A DNA stretch of 21,393 bases, from assembly GCA_026989405.1 (NCBI GenBank), contig JALSJL010000156.1:1-21393 (forward strand), in the 5' to 3' direction. A program made the translations under genes and the position numbers. Under the pieces are notes generated by a model. That model was not told the DNA's origin, made no database searches, and was given only the letters and a program-made list of their open reading frames with translations. This document shows positions 7,034 through 14,862 of the stretch, in pieces; positions within the stretch are counted from its first letter, which is position 1; every line of letters begins with the position of its first letter. The DNA is from Marinosulfonomonas sp. (GTDB lineage Bacteria > Pseudomonadota > Alphaproteobacteria > Rhodobacterales > Rhodobacteraceae).

Positions 7034-8980
7034 ATGATGAGAGCAGCGTTGATCAGCCTTGTTTTGCTGATCTTTTCAGTATTTTCCGCGGCAGCGCAAG
7101 GCGACCGTGCTGCAACCGCCATGGCGCGCGCGATGCAGGCCGTCGACAAGAATGCCTGGGAGGAAGCGAGGTCAGCTGCCGCACCGGCTGGCGCGATCGG
7201 GCGTGATATCGTCGAGTGGCACAGGTTGCGCGCCGGTGATGGATCGTTCGCCGACTATGTCGCTTTTCTCGAACGCCGGCCCGACTGGCCCGGCCTGCCG
7301 CTTCTGATTGCCAGCGGCGAAGAAAACATCCCGGCTTCGGCAAAACCGGCGCAGGTCATTGCCTATTTCGCCACTCAGGCACCGCGTTCAGGCGCGGGTG
7401 CGCTGCGTCTGGCCCGCGCTCTGGAGGCCAGCGGCCAGGCCGAGCGCGCCCATGAAACCATCATCCGCGCCTGGCGAAGCCTGTCGATGGACGAGGCCGA
7501 AGAAAAGGCGATCCTGTCGCGCTATGCCAAGGTTCTGGTGAATCACCACCGGGCAAGGCAGGACATGCTGTTGTGGCGCGGGCTGACCACGCAGGCGCAG
7601 CGGCTCAACAAGCTGGTGGGCACGTCTTATGCCCGGTTGACGGTAGCGCGCGTCGCCCTGATCAGGAACCAGAAAAAGGGTGTGACCCAACTGATCGACG
7701 CGGTTCCGTCGTCGCTTGCCAATGACCCGGGGCTGGCCTTTGCACGCTTCACCTGGAGACTGAAGAATGGCCAGAAGGACGGGGCCATTGCCTTGATGCT
7801 GGAACGCTCGATCTCGGTCAAGGCGCTTGGGCAGCCCGAACGCTGGGGCAGCAAGCGCCGTTCACTGGCGCGCGAATTGATGCGGGCGGGCAAGGCGCGA
7901 ACGGCCTACCGGCTGGCCGCCAACCACTTTCTGACCGAAGGGAGCCACTTCAAGGATCTCGAATGGCTGGCGGGCTATATCGCCCTGCGTTACCTGAAAG
8001 ACCCGAAAACCGCGCTGGCCCATTTCCGCCGGTTCCGCGCCGGGGTCTCGACGCCCATCAGCCTTGGGCGCGCGGGATACTGGGAAGGCCGTGCGCTTGA
8101 GGCGCTGGGCAACAAGGAAGCAGCTCGGCTGGCCTATGAATTCGGCGCCGAATTCCAGACCAGCTTTTATGGTCAACTGGCCGCCGAAAAGGCGGGTATC
8201 ACGATGCAGCGCGCCATCGCGGGGCGCGAAAGCTATGCTGACTTCCTCGCCTCGCCCTTTGCGAATACATCGGTGTTTGAAGCCGCAGTTCTGTTGCAGC
8301 GTGCCGGGCGGCCTGATCTTTTCAAACGGTTCATGCGCCATCTGATCGAGAGGTTGGGACCGGCCGAGCAAGGCTCGCTTGCGCAATTCGCGCTCAACGT
8401 CGATGAGATCAACACAGGCCTGTATCTCGCGAAATACGCCGCATCGAACGGGCTGGTTCTTGTGCGGCCCTATTTCCCGGTGCCCAAGGGGCTGGTCGAT
8501 CATGTGCCTGTGCGCAAGGATCTGGCCCTGTCCATCATCCGGCGCGAAAGCGAATTTTTCGCAGCGGCCCGCAGCCGGGCCGGCGCGCGTGGACTGATGC
8601 AGCTCATGCCCGGCACTGCACGCGACGTGGCAAAGCGGCAGGGCATGCCCTACAAGCGCGACAGGCTGACAAGTGATCCGGAATACAATGTGCGCCTGGG
8701 CTCGGCCCATCTCAGGGAACTGATGGATGAGTTCGATGGCTACATTCCCTTCGTGGCGGTGGCCTACAACGCGGGACCGCGCCGGGTGCCGCAATGGGTG
8801 CAACAGCTTGGCGATCCGCGAAAGTCCACCGAAACGGCGGTGGACTGGATCGAGGCGATTCCGTTTCGCGAAACCCGAAACTATGTCATGCGAGTGATGG
8901 AATCGCTTGACGTCTACCGCGCACGCCTTGCCCGCAAACCGCAACCGTGGAGCCTGGCAAGGGAACTGAGGGGCCGCTGA
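7034..8980 (+). CDS. Soluble lytic murein transglycosylase (Slt family)
   Basis: This 648-residue periplasmic enzyme cleaves the MurNAc-GlcNAc bond to form 1,6-anhydro ends. It has an N-terminal signal peptide (about residues 1-21, ending FSAAAQ), then a long alpha-helical superhelical region (U/L domains, about 25-480), then a C-terminal SLT catalytic domain (about 490-625). In that domain the catalytic glutamate is E505 in IIRRESEF, followed by GARGLMQLMPGTA, YNVRLGSAHL and VAVAYNAGP. These are the four family signatures in normal order. Two consecutive ATG codons (7034, 7037) can serve as start, with AAAGGG just upstream. It is divergent from dapA and convergent with the EamA transporter gene. 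Confidence 0.95.
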   Translation: MMRAALISLVLLIFSVFSAAAQGDRAATAMARAMQAVDKNAWEEARSAAAPAGAIGRDIVEWHRLRAGDGSFADYVAFLERRPDWPGLPLLIASGEENIPASAKPAQVIAYFATQAPRSGAGALRLARALEASGQAERAHETIIRAWRSLSMDEAEEKAILSRYAKVLVNHHRARQDMLLWRGLTTQAQRLNKLVGTSYARLTVARVALIRNQKKGVTQLIDAVPSSLANDPGLAFARFTWRLKNGQKDGAIALMLERSISVKALGQPERWGSKRRSLARELMRAGKARTAYRLAANHFLTEGSHFKDLEWLAGYIALRYLKDPKTALAHFRRFRAGVSTPISLGRAGYWEGRALEALGNKEAARLAYEFGAEFQTSFYGQLAAEKAGITMQRAIAGRESYADFLASPFANTSVFEAAVLLQRAGRPDLFKRFMRHLIERLGPAEQGSLAQFALNVDEINTGLYLAKYAASNGLVLVRPYFPVPKGLVDHVPVRKDLALSIIRRESEFFAAARSRAGARGLMQLMPGTARDVAKRQGMPYKRDRLTSDPEYNVRLGSAHLRELMDEFDGYIPFVAVAYNAGPRRVPQWVQQLGDPRKSTETAVDWIEAIPFRETRNYVMRVMESLDVYRARLARKPQPWSLARELRGR

Positions 8981-9038
8981 GGCGTCGCTCGGCCGCCCTG
9001 CCGGGCGTTCTCGCTCATCGGGACGCGAGCAGCGACCG

Positions 9039-9926
9039 TCAGGAAGCGTCGAGCGGTTGGCCGCGCGCGCGCCAGAGCGTAAACAACCCGGCCGCGACGA
9101 CCACCGTCGCACCGATAACCACGTTGGCGCGCAGCGTTTCGCCAAACACCAGAATCCCCAGGATCGATACGAACACCAGTTGCAAGTAGGCGAAAGGTTG
9201 CACCGCACTGGCTTCGGCCATCTCGTAGCAACGGATCAGCAGCCAGTGACCGAACGCGCCGGATACGCACAAAAGCGCCATCCAGCCCCAGTCGGGCGTG
9301 CTCATCGGTTGCCAGAACCAGATGCCGACGGCAGTCATCACCACCGCGCCGACGGTGCCGGTCCAGAAAAAACTGGTGGCCGTGCTGTCGCGCCGCGCGA
9401 CGTAGCGCGTGAGCAGCCCATAAAGCGCAAACCCGAAGGCGCCGACCAACGGGACAAGCGCCACAGGCGAAAACACGCCGCGACCGGGTTGCAGGACGAT
9501 CAGGATGCCGACGAAGCCGATGCCGATTGCCGCCCAGCGTCGCCAGCCGACGGTTTCGCCCAGGACCGGGCCGGAAAGCGCGGCGACCAGCAGCGGGTAG
9601 ATGACGAATATTGCATGCGTTTCCACCAGCCCCAGCAGCACGAACGAGATGACGGTGATGCAGATTTCGGCCGCGAGCAAGGCTCCGCGGAGGGCCTGCA
9701 AGAGCGGCTGGCTGGTGGCCGCGGCGGCACGCAGGCCACCGGAGTTGCGCGCGGCGAGAAAGATCACGAAAGCGGCAAAGAACCAGTAGCGCACCATGAC
9801 CACCATCAACACGTTGTATGCGCCCGCCAGATGGCGCGACACCCCGTCCTGCAGGGCGAACACTGCTGTTGCGGCGATCATCAAGGCAATACCGGCGCGG
9901 GTGTTGTTTGCACTGGCGGGCATCAT
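9039..9926 (-). CDS. DMT-superfamily transporter with two EamA domains
   Basis: This 295-residue inner-membrane protein has ten predicted hydrophobic segments arranged as two EamA repeats (about residues 10-140 and 155-285). Each repeat ends with the typical short motif (GETVGWRRWAAIGIGFVGILIV and GETLRANVVIGATVVVAAG). Members export amino acids or other small metabolites, and the substrate here is unknown. Its ATG at 9924-9926 overlaps the mnmD stop by four bases (ATGA), so it is translated from the mnmD message. A second ATG follows immediately (MM). There is no obvious functional link to tRNA modification. Confidence 0.88.
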   Translation of the reverse strand: MMPASANNTRAGIALMIAATAVFALQDGVSRHLAGAYNVLMVVMVRYWFFAAFVIFLAARNSGGLRAAAATSQPLLQALRGALLAAEICITVISFVLLGLVETHAIFVIYPLLVAALSGPVLGETVGWRRWAAIGIGFVGILIVLQPGRGVFSPVALVPLVGAFGFALYGLLTRYVARRDSTATSFFWTGTVGAVVMTAVGIWFWQPMSTPDWGWMALLCVSGAFGHWLLIRCYEMAEASAVQPFAYLQLVFVSILGILVFGETLRANVVIGATVVVAAGLFTLWRARGQPLDAS

Positions 9927-10594
9927 CGCAACTGTCCGGTGCTCATGTGGCGCTTGTGGCCAAACCCGGGCGGGCGGGTTACGTCAAACCCGGCCGCTTC
10001 CAGTGTCCGGCGCACATGGCCGGCGGCGCTGTAGGTTGCGAAACTGCCGCCGGCGCGGGTGTGGCTCGCGACGGCCTGCATCAGCGCGGGTTCCCACAGC
10101 TCCGGGTTTTTCGCAGGCGCAAAACCGTCGAGAAACCACGCATCCGACATTCCGTCCCAATCCGGCAGCGTCTCGCGTGCATCGCCGCCGACGATCTCGA
10201 GTTGCAGCCCCGGCAGGTCGAACTGTCCGGCTGCGCCTTGCCAGAGGGCCAGCAGGCCGCTGGCCAGTTCCTCGACCTCGGGAAAGGCTGCCAGGGCCGT
10301 GGCCATGTCGGCAGCCGCCATGGGGAAGGCTTCGAAACTGGTGAAACGCAAGGGTCCGGCCTGTCCGGCTTCCAGCCAGGCGCACCAGGCGGCAAGCATG
10401 TTCAATCCGGTGCCAAACCCGAGCTCGGCAATGTGAAAGCCCGGGCGGAACCGCGCCGGAAGGTCGTTGCCGGCAAGAAACACGTGCCGCGCTTCGGCCA
10501 GCCCGTCGTGAACCGAATAATACGGGTCATCGAAACGGCGCGAGACAGGCACCTGCCCGTGCTGCCAAGTCACCTCTGCGCTCTGGTCTGCCAT
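9923..10594 (-). CDS. mnmD: tRNA 5-aminomethyl-2-thiouridine(34) methyltransferase, MnmD type
   Basis: This 223-residue SAM-dependent methyltransferase corresponds to the N-terminal half of enterobacterial MnmC. It methylates nm5(s2)U to mnm5(s2)U at the wobble base of several tRNAs. It shows the SAM loop AELGFGTGLN (56-65), the acidic strand end FTSFEAFP, the hallmark DAWFLDGFAPAKNPELW (151-167), and the C-terminal FATYSAAGHVRRTLEAAGF and GFGHKRHM. The frame stays open far upstream (to 11461), but that stretch is antisense to the oxidoreductase gene and carries no domain. The start ATG 10594 (MADQSAEVTW) fits the family. It is divergent from the FAD oxidoreductase gene with only 51 bases between the starts, and coupled to the downstream transporter. 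Confidence 0.93.
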   Translation of the reverse strand: MADQSAEVTWQHGQVPVSRRFDDPYYSVHDGLAEARHVFLAGNDLPARFRPGFHIAELGFGTGLNMLAAWCAWLEAGQAGPLRFTSFEAFPMAAADMATALAAFPEVEELASGLLALWQGAAGQFDLPGLQLEIVGGDARETLPDWDGMSDAWFLDGFAPAKNPELWEPALMQAVASHTRAGGSFATYSAAGHVRRTLEAAGFDVTRPPGFGHKRHMSTGQLR

Positions 10595-10645
10595 CGCCCG
10601 ATACCCTAAGGGAATATGCGGCAACAATGAGAGAGGGGCGCGGGT

Positions 10646-11695
10646 TTGGCAATGGTCGACGTGACGGTGATGGGGGCGGGCATATTCGGCTTGTCGATTG
10701 CCTGGGCCTGCGTGCAGCGCGGGGCGAGCGTCAGGGTTGTCGACCCGAACGGGCCAGGCGCCGGGGCCAGCGGTGGCACGGTGGGCGCGATGGCCCCGCA
10801 CACCCCGGAACGCTGGGAGCCGAAGAAGGACTTCCAACTCGACAGCCTGTTGATGGCTGAAGGGTTCTGGGCCGGGGTCGATGCAGCTTCGGGCCTGACT
10901 TCGGGATATGGGCGCACCGGGCGGTTGCAACCGATTGCCGATGAACGCCTGTTGGCTTTGGCGCGCGAGCGCATCGCGCAGGCCGACGAACTGTGGCGGG
11001 GCCGCGCGATCTGGGAGGTGCGGCCCGCCACGGATTTTGGCAGCTGGGTGCCCCCAAGCGACACCGGCCTTGTGATCCACGACACGCTGAGCGCCCGGAT
11101 GGACCCGCGACGCGCCTGCGCAAGCCTTGCGGCGGCTTTGCGCAATTCCGGTGTGGAGATCGCGACCGGGGCAACGAGCGAAGGGGCGGTCGTCTGGGCG
11201 ACCGGATATCGCGGGCTGCTGGAGATGTCGGATGTCTTCGGGCGCGAAATGGGCAATGGCGTGAAGGGGCAGTCCGTGTTGCTGGAGTTCGACGCCGGGC
11301 CGGACGCGCCGCAGGTATTTTGCAAGGGTATCCATTTCGTGGCGCATGACAATGGCACGCTCGGGATCGGCTCGACCAGCGAGCGGTATTTCGATGATCC
11401 GCAAGCAACCGACGGGCAGCTTGACGACCTGTTGCGGCGCGCCGTGGAGATCATGCCGCAACTGGCCGGGGCGCGGGTTCTGGCGCGCTGGGCCGGCGTG
11501 CGTCCGCGCGCCATTACCCGCGCGCCGCTATTGGGGCCCTGGCCCGGGCGCGCCGGGCATTTCATCGCCAATGGCGGCTTCAAGATCGGTTTTGGCATGG
11601 CCCCGAAAGTCGCAGAGGTCATGGCTGGTCTGGTGTTGGAGGGGGCCGATACGATCCCGCCGGAGTTTCATGTCAACGCGGTTCTCGACCTGTAG
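10646..11695 (+). CDS. FAD-dependent oxidoreductase (DAO family), candidate stand-alone MnmC oxidase
   Basis: This 349-residue DAO-fold flavoprotein has a Rossmann FAD motif GAGIFG (10-15) at the N-terminus, the segment GAGASGGTVGAMAPH (about 38-52) resembling the flavin-contact region of MnmC and ThiO, and a C-terminal FAD segment around HFIANGGFKIGFGMAP (about 305-320). In enterobacteria the C-terminal half of MnmC is a DAO oxidase that converts cmnm5s2U to nm5s2U before methylation. Here the methyltransferase half (mnmD) is transcribed divergently 51 bases away, so this protein is a good candidate for the oxidase half. Glycine oxidase or another amine oxidase remains possible. TTG 10646 sits seven bases after GAGAGGGG; ATG 10652 is an alternative start two codons later. 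A strong terminator follows. Confidence 0.85.
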   Translation: MAMVDVTVMGAGIFGLSIAWACVQRGASVRVVDPNGPGAGASGGTVGAMAPHTPERWEPKKDFQLDSLLMAEGFWAGVDAASGLTSGYGRTGRLQPIADERLLALARERIAQADELWRGRAIWEVRPATDFGSWVPPSDTGLVIHDTLSARMDPRRACASLAAALRNSGVEIATGATSEGAVVWATGYRGLLEMSDVFGREMGNGVKGQSVLLEFDAGPDAPQVFCKGIHFVAHDNGTLGIGSTSERYFDDPQATDGQLDDLLRRAVEIMPQLAGARVLARWAGVRPRAITRAPLLGPWPGRAGHFIANGGFKIGFGMAPKVAEVMAGLVLEGADTIPPEFHVNAVLDL

Positions 11696-11710
11696 CGGCT
11701 GCCAGGCGGA

Positions 11711-11735
11711 GCGCCCGTTCCGGGCGCCGGTTTTT
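11711..11735 (+). terminator. Intrinsic terminator after the FAD oxidoreductase gene
   Basis: GCGCCCG (11711-11717) and CGGGCGC (11721-11727) form a perfect 7-bp stem with a TTC loop, followed by CGG and TTTTTCCTTTT. This is a textbook rho-independent terminator 15 bases past the stop. A second 7-bp hairpin (GCCCCCC 11742-11748 with GGGGGGC 11753-11759) follows at once and leads into repeat copy 3. Confidence 0.85.
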
Positions 11736-11759
11736 CCTTTTGCCCCCCATACGGGGGGC

Positions 11760-11797
11760 GTCCGCTCCGCTCGGGGGATATTTGGCAAAGAAGAAGG
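11760..11797 (+). repeat. Recurrent downstream element, copy 3
   Basis: CCGCTCCGCTCGGGGGATAT is followed by TTGGCAAAGAAGAAGG. It differs from copy 2 (1702-1735, minus strand) by one base over the first 20 and shares the AAGAAGAAG-type tail with copy 4. It lies after the intrinsic terminator of the FAD oxidoreductase gene, in the same orientation as that gene. Confidence 0.65.
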
Positions 11798-11863
11798 TGC
11801 AGTCAGGGCTTTACCCGATGAGCCAATGCTGCAATTCATCCTGGAAAACAAGAGGGGTATTCG

Positions 11864-13522
11864 ATGGCGCGCCATGGTGGTCAGGTCCTGGTGGACCAGT
11901 TGAAGGAACTTGGTGTCAGGCGGGTGTTTTCGGTTCCCGGGGAAAGCTTCCTTGCGGCATTGGATGGGTTGCATCGATCGGGGATTGAAAATGTCGTGTG
12001 CCGCCACGAGGGCGGGGCGGCGATGATGGCCGAGGCTGCTGGCAAGATGACCGGGCGTCCCGGCGTGGTGTTCGTGACACGCGGGCCGGGGGCGACGAAT
12101 GCGAGTGCGGGTATACATATTGCCCGGCAAGACAGCACGCCGCTGGTGATGTTCGTCGGCCAGATTGCGCGCGGGCATCGTGATCGCGAGGCGTTTCAGG
12201 AGCTGAACTATCGCGCTGTTTTCGGCACGATGGCAAAGTGGGTGGCCGAGGTCGATCAGGTTGATCGGTTGCCGGAGTATGTGGTGCGCGCTTTTCGGGT
12301 GGCGCAGAGCGGGCGCCCCGGGCCGGTGGTGCTGGCTTTGCCCGAGGACATGTTGAGTTCGCTCTGTGATGCGCAGGTCTTGCCCTTGCCGGAGTTGGCC
12401 CCGCCGGCACCGGACAAGGCGGCGGTTGGCGACGTGATGGACCGTCTGGCAAATGCGAAACGACCGCTGGTGGTGGTTGGCGGGTCTGTCTGGTCTGCCC
12501 GGGCCGCCGATGACCTGGAACAATTTGCCCGCAAAAATGATGTGCCGGTCGCGGCAACATTCCGGCGGCAGGATTACCTGGACAACAGCTCTGAGCACTA
12601 CGTCGGGGACTTGTCGGTCGGAATGAACCCGGCGCTGGCAGACCGGTTGCGCGATGCCGATTTCCTTTTGCTGATCGGGACGCGTTTCGGGGACATCCCG
12701 ACGAACGGCTATGAACTGGTGACACCCGAAGCCGAGGGCAAGGTGGTTGTGCATGTTCACCCGGACCCGGACTTGCCCGGGACCTGGCTGCGGACCGATC
12801 TTGCGATTTGTGCCGGCGCGCCGGATATGCTGCGCGCATTGAGAAGGGCTGATGCCGTGGGTGACATCCGCTGGGCTGACTGGCGGGCGCAAGCGCGGGC
12901 AGATTACGAGGAATGGCAACAGCCGGTAGAGACGCCGGGCGCGGTGAAGATGGAAGCCGTGGTGAGATGGCTGTCCGACACCCTGCCCGAAGATGCGATC
13001 GTGACCAACGGGGCTGGCAACTATGCCGCCTTCCTGCATCGGTATTTCCGTTTCAAGCAGCACGGCACCCAGCTGGCGCCGACCTCGGGAAGCATGGGGT
13101 ATGGTTTTCCGGGAGCGGTGGCGGCGTCGTTGCAGCACCCGGACCGCATGGTTGTCTGCCTGGCCGGGGACGGCTGTTTTCAGATGACCCTGAACGAGAT
13201 GTCCACGGCCATGCAGCATGGCGCCAGGCCGATCGTCATCGTGGCGAACAACGGGCGTTATGGCACCATTCGCATGCATCAGGAGCGCACCTATCCGGCG
13301 CGGGTCAGCGGCACCGATCTGGCCAACCCTGACTATGCGACCCTGGCGCGGGCCTATGGCGGGCATGGCGAGGTGGTTGAAAACGGTGACGAATTCCCGG
13401 CGGCCTTTGCGCGGGCGCGGGCTGCTGGGGTTCTGTCGGTAATCGAGCTTCGCCTGGACAGCGAGGCGCTGTCAACCGGGTTGACGCTGAGCGCAACACG
13501 AGAGCTTGGTCGGGCTGGTTAG
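11864..13522 (+). CDS. Thiamine pyrophosphate-dependent enzyme, acetolactate synthase-like
   Basis: This 552-residue protein has the three-domain order of the pyruvate oxidase/acetolactate synthase family. The N-terminal pyrimidine-binding domain (about 1-165) has the cofactor-activating glutamate E49 in CRHEGGAAMMAEA. The central domain spans about 190-320. The C-terminal pyrophosphate-binding domain (about 370-530) has a GDG...NN motif (LAGDGCFQM near residue 435, ending VIVANNGRYG). It probably performs decarboxylation or carboligation of a 2-oxo acid, but the substrate is unknown. No small regulatory subunit gene (ilvH) is adjacent, which argues against biosynthetic IlvB. ATG 11864 has AGAGGGG upstream. 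Its stop codon TAG overlaps the stop of the convergent hydratase gene by three bases. Confidence 0.85.
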   Translation: MARHGGQVLVDQLKELGVRRVFSVPGESFLAALDGLHRSGIENVVCRHEGGAAMMAEAAGKMTGRPGVVFVTRGPGATNASAGIHIARQDSTPLVMFVGQIARGHRDREAFQELNYRAVFGTMAKWVAEVDQVDRLPEYVVRAFRVAQSGRPGPVVLALPEDMLSSLCDAQVLPLPELAPPAPDKAAVGDVMDRLANAKRPLVVVGGSVWSARAADDLEQFARKNDVPVAATFRRQDYLDNSSEHYVGDLSVGMNPALADRLRDADFLLLIGTRFGDIPTNGYELVTPEAEGKVVVHVHPDPDLPGTWLRTDLAICAGAPDMLRALRRADAVGDIRWADWRAQARADYEEWQQPVETPGAVKMEAVVRWLSDTLPEDAIVTNGAGNYAAFLHRYFRFKQHGTQLAPTSGSMGYGFPGAVAASLQHPDRMVVCLAGDGCFQMTLNEMSTAMQHGARPIVIVANNGRYGTIRMHQERTYPARVSGTDLANPDYATLARAYGGHGEVVENGDEFPAAFARARAAGVLSVIELRLDSEALSTGLTLSATRELGRAG

Positions 13523-14328
13523 GCCAGCGGCACCTGTCGCGCGCTTGCTTCCATGCACAGCCGGCCATCGGGTGCGCGCACCCAAAGTTGGCCGGCGTTC
13601 CAGCACAGTTCGGCTGTTTCGAAATGCATGAGCGGGGCAATGGCGCGGAAGGTGAACCGGCGCAACGCACCAAGCTGATCCTCGGCCAGATGCATGAGAA
13701 GTTGCGCCAGAAGCGGGCCGTGCACGACAAGGCCGGGATAGCCTTCGGTCTCGCGGGCATGGTCCAGATCGTAGTGGATGCGGTGCCCGTTGAAGGTCAG
13801 CGCCGAGTAGCGGAACAGAAGCGTTGTTGAAAACACCTGCTTTGCAAGGGCGGTTTCATCGGTTCTTGCGGTTTGGACCCTCGGTTCGTTGGCTGCTGTC
13901 GGGTAGGGTTTGTAGACGAGATCCTGCTCCTCGACGACGCATGTCCGGTCGTTCTGGCGAAATTCGTGGCGCAGCGTGACAAAACCAAGGGGGCCGCTAC
14001 GCCCCTGTTTTTCGGTAACGCTTTCAAGCGTCGAAACCTTGGTTGCCGGGGTGCCGGCGATCAGGGGGCGGTGAAACTCCAGCCGCCCGCCGGCCCACAT
14101 GCGTTGTGGCAGGCCAAGATCGGGGATCAACCCGGTCCCGTTGCGGATATGGCCGTCTTTGCCAAGTTCTTCCGGTGGCCGGGCAGACCAGAAATAGATC
14201 TGGTGCCAGAATGGGGGCAAGGGGTCGCCGGCCTGTGGTGGCGGGCCGCTGCGCGAAAGGGTGGCGTGCAGTGCCGCGGCGCGGGCCGGGTCCAGCAGGT
14301 CGGCCGAGATTTCCGCGTCGCGCGTCAC
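13519..14328 (-). CDS. HTD2/MaoC-like (FAS1-like dehydratase) acyl-CoA hydratase, 3-methylfumaryl-CoA hydratase type
   Basis: This 269-residue protein appears to be a double hot-dog hydratase. The N-terminal half (about 10-130) resembles FAS1-like dehydratase domains. The C-terminal half carries a MaoC-type active-site pattern, FNGHRIHYDLDHARETEGYPGLVVHGPLLAQLL (about 180-212 across two segments), with the histidine/aspartate pair and the conserved glycine-rich loop. Such proteins hydrate or dehydrate enoyl-CoA esters, and mesaconyl-C4-CoA (3-methylfumaryl-CoA) hydratases belong here. The substrate is inferred only from family resemblance. The start ATG overlaps the FMN reductase stop by four bases (ATGA), making it third in the cobO operon. 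Its stop overlaps the convergent TPP-enzyme stop. Confidence 0.82.
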   Translation of the reverse strand: MTRDAEISADLLDPARAAALHATLSRSGPPPQAGDPLPPFWHQIYFWSARPPEELGKDGHIRNGTGLIPDLGLPQRMWAGGRLEFHRPLIAGTPATKVSTLESVTEKQGRSGPLGFVTLRHEFRQNDRTCVVEEQDLVYKPYPTAANEPRVQTARTDETALAKQVFSTTLLFRYSALTFNGHRIHYDLDHARETEGYPGLVVHGPLLAQLLMHLAEDQLGALRRFTFRAIAPLMHFETAELCWNAGQLWVRAPDGRLCMEASARQVPLA

Positions 14329-14861
14329 CGGCCGGCAGCGTTGCGCAAGGCCGCCATCAGCTCGGCCAGGGCCTTTTCATAGCGCGCATCGGCAAGCCCT
14401 CCGTCCGCGTCGAAGGCGTTTGAGCTGTCGGCCACCAACACTTCCGGGCCGGGCACCAGCCAAACCCGGAACGGGGCCAAGGCCAGACGCAGCGAGCTTT
14501 GCGCGCGCTCGCCGCCCGAGCGCCCCGCCGCGGCCGACATGATGGCGACGGGCTTGTGGCGCCACGGGCTGCCCTTGGTGCGGCTGACCCAGTCCAGCGC
14601 GTTTTTCAGCACCCCCGAGAGCGCCTTGTTGTATTCCGGTGTCGAGATCACCACCGCGTCTGCGGCGGCGATCTGGTCGGCGAGTGCCTGCACCTCGGGC
14701 GGGAAGCCCTGGTTGTCCTCAAGATCGCCGTCGTAAAGCGGCAGGCGCAGGTCGGCGACGGTGAGGGTTTCGGGGGCGAACAGGCGCGCCGCTTCGGCGG
14801 CCAGCAGGCGGTTGGTCGACCATTGGCGCAGGGCGCCGGCGATGGTCAGCAGGTGGGACAT
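14325..14861 (-). CDS. NAD(P)H-dependent FMN reductase (flavodoxin-like)
   Basis: This 178-residue flavodoxin-fold reductase has an FMN phosphate loop GALRQWSTN (9-17, usually GSLRxxSxN) and the family hallmark TPEYNKALSGVLKNALDW (74-91), with the isoalloxazine-contacting PEYN. It reduces FMN or another flavin/quinone acceptor with NAD(P)H. It starts one base after the cobO stop and overlaps the hydratase gene by four bases, so the three genes form one transcript. A reducing enzyme beside cobO could supply the electron that makes Co(I) corrinoid for adenosylation. This is an inference from position; the known corrin reductase CobR has a different fold. Confidence 0.9.
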   Translation of the reverse strand: MSHLLTIAGALRQWSTNRLLAAEAARLFAPETLTVADLRLPLYDGDLEDNQGFPPEVQALADQIAAADAVVISTPEYNKALSGVLKNALDWVSRTKGSPWRHKPVAIMSAAAGRSGGERAQSSLRLALAPFRVWLVPGPEVLVADSSNAFDADGGLADARYEKALAELMAALRNAAGR

Positions 14862-14862
14862 G

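Noticed and set aside
5968..7206. Plus-strand open frame opposite dapA
   Set aside because: dapA has all its catalytic residues on the minus strand; this frame is low in recognisable structure.
10595..11461. N-terminal extension of the mnmD frame
   Set aside because: The frame stays open but is antisense to the FAD oxidoreductase. The MnmD family begins at MADQSAEVTW, so 10594 is the start.
11528..13366. Minus-strand open frame of over 600 codons opposite the TPP enzyme
   Set aside because: It is antisense to a gene with intact TPP motifs and has no domain of its own.
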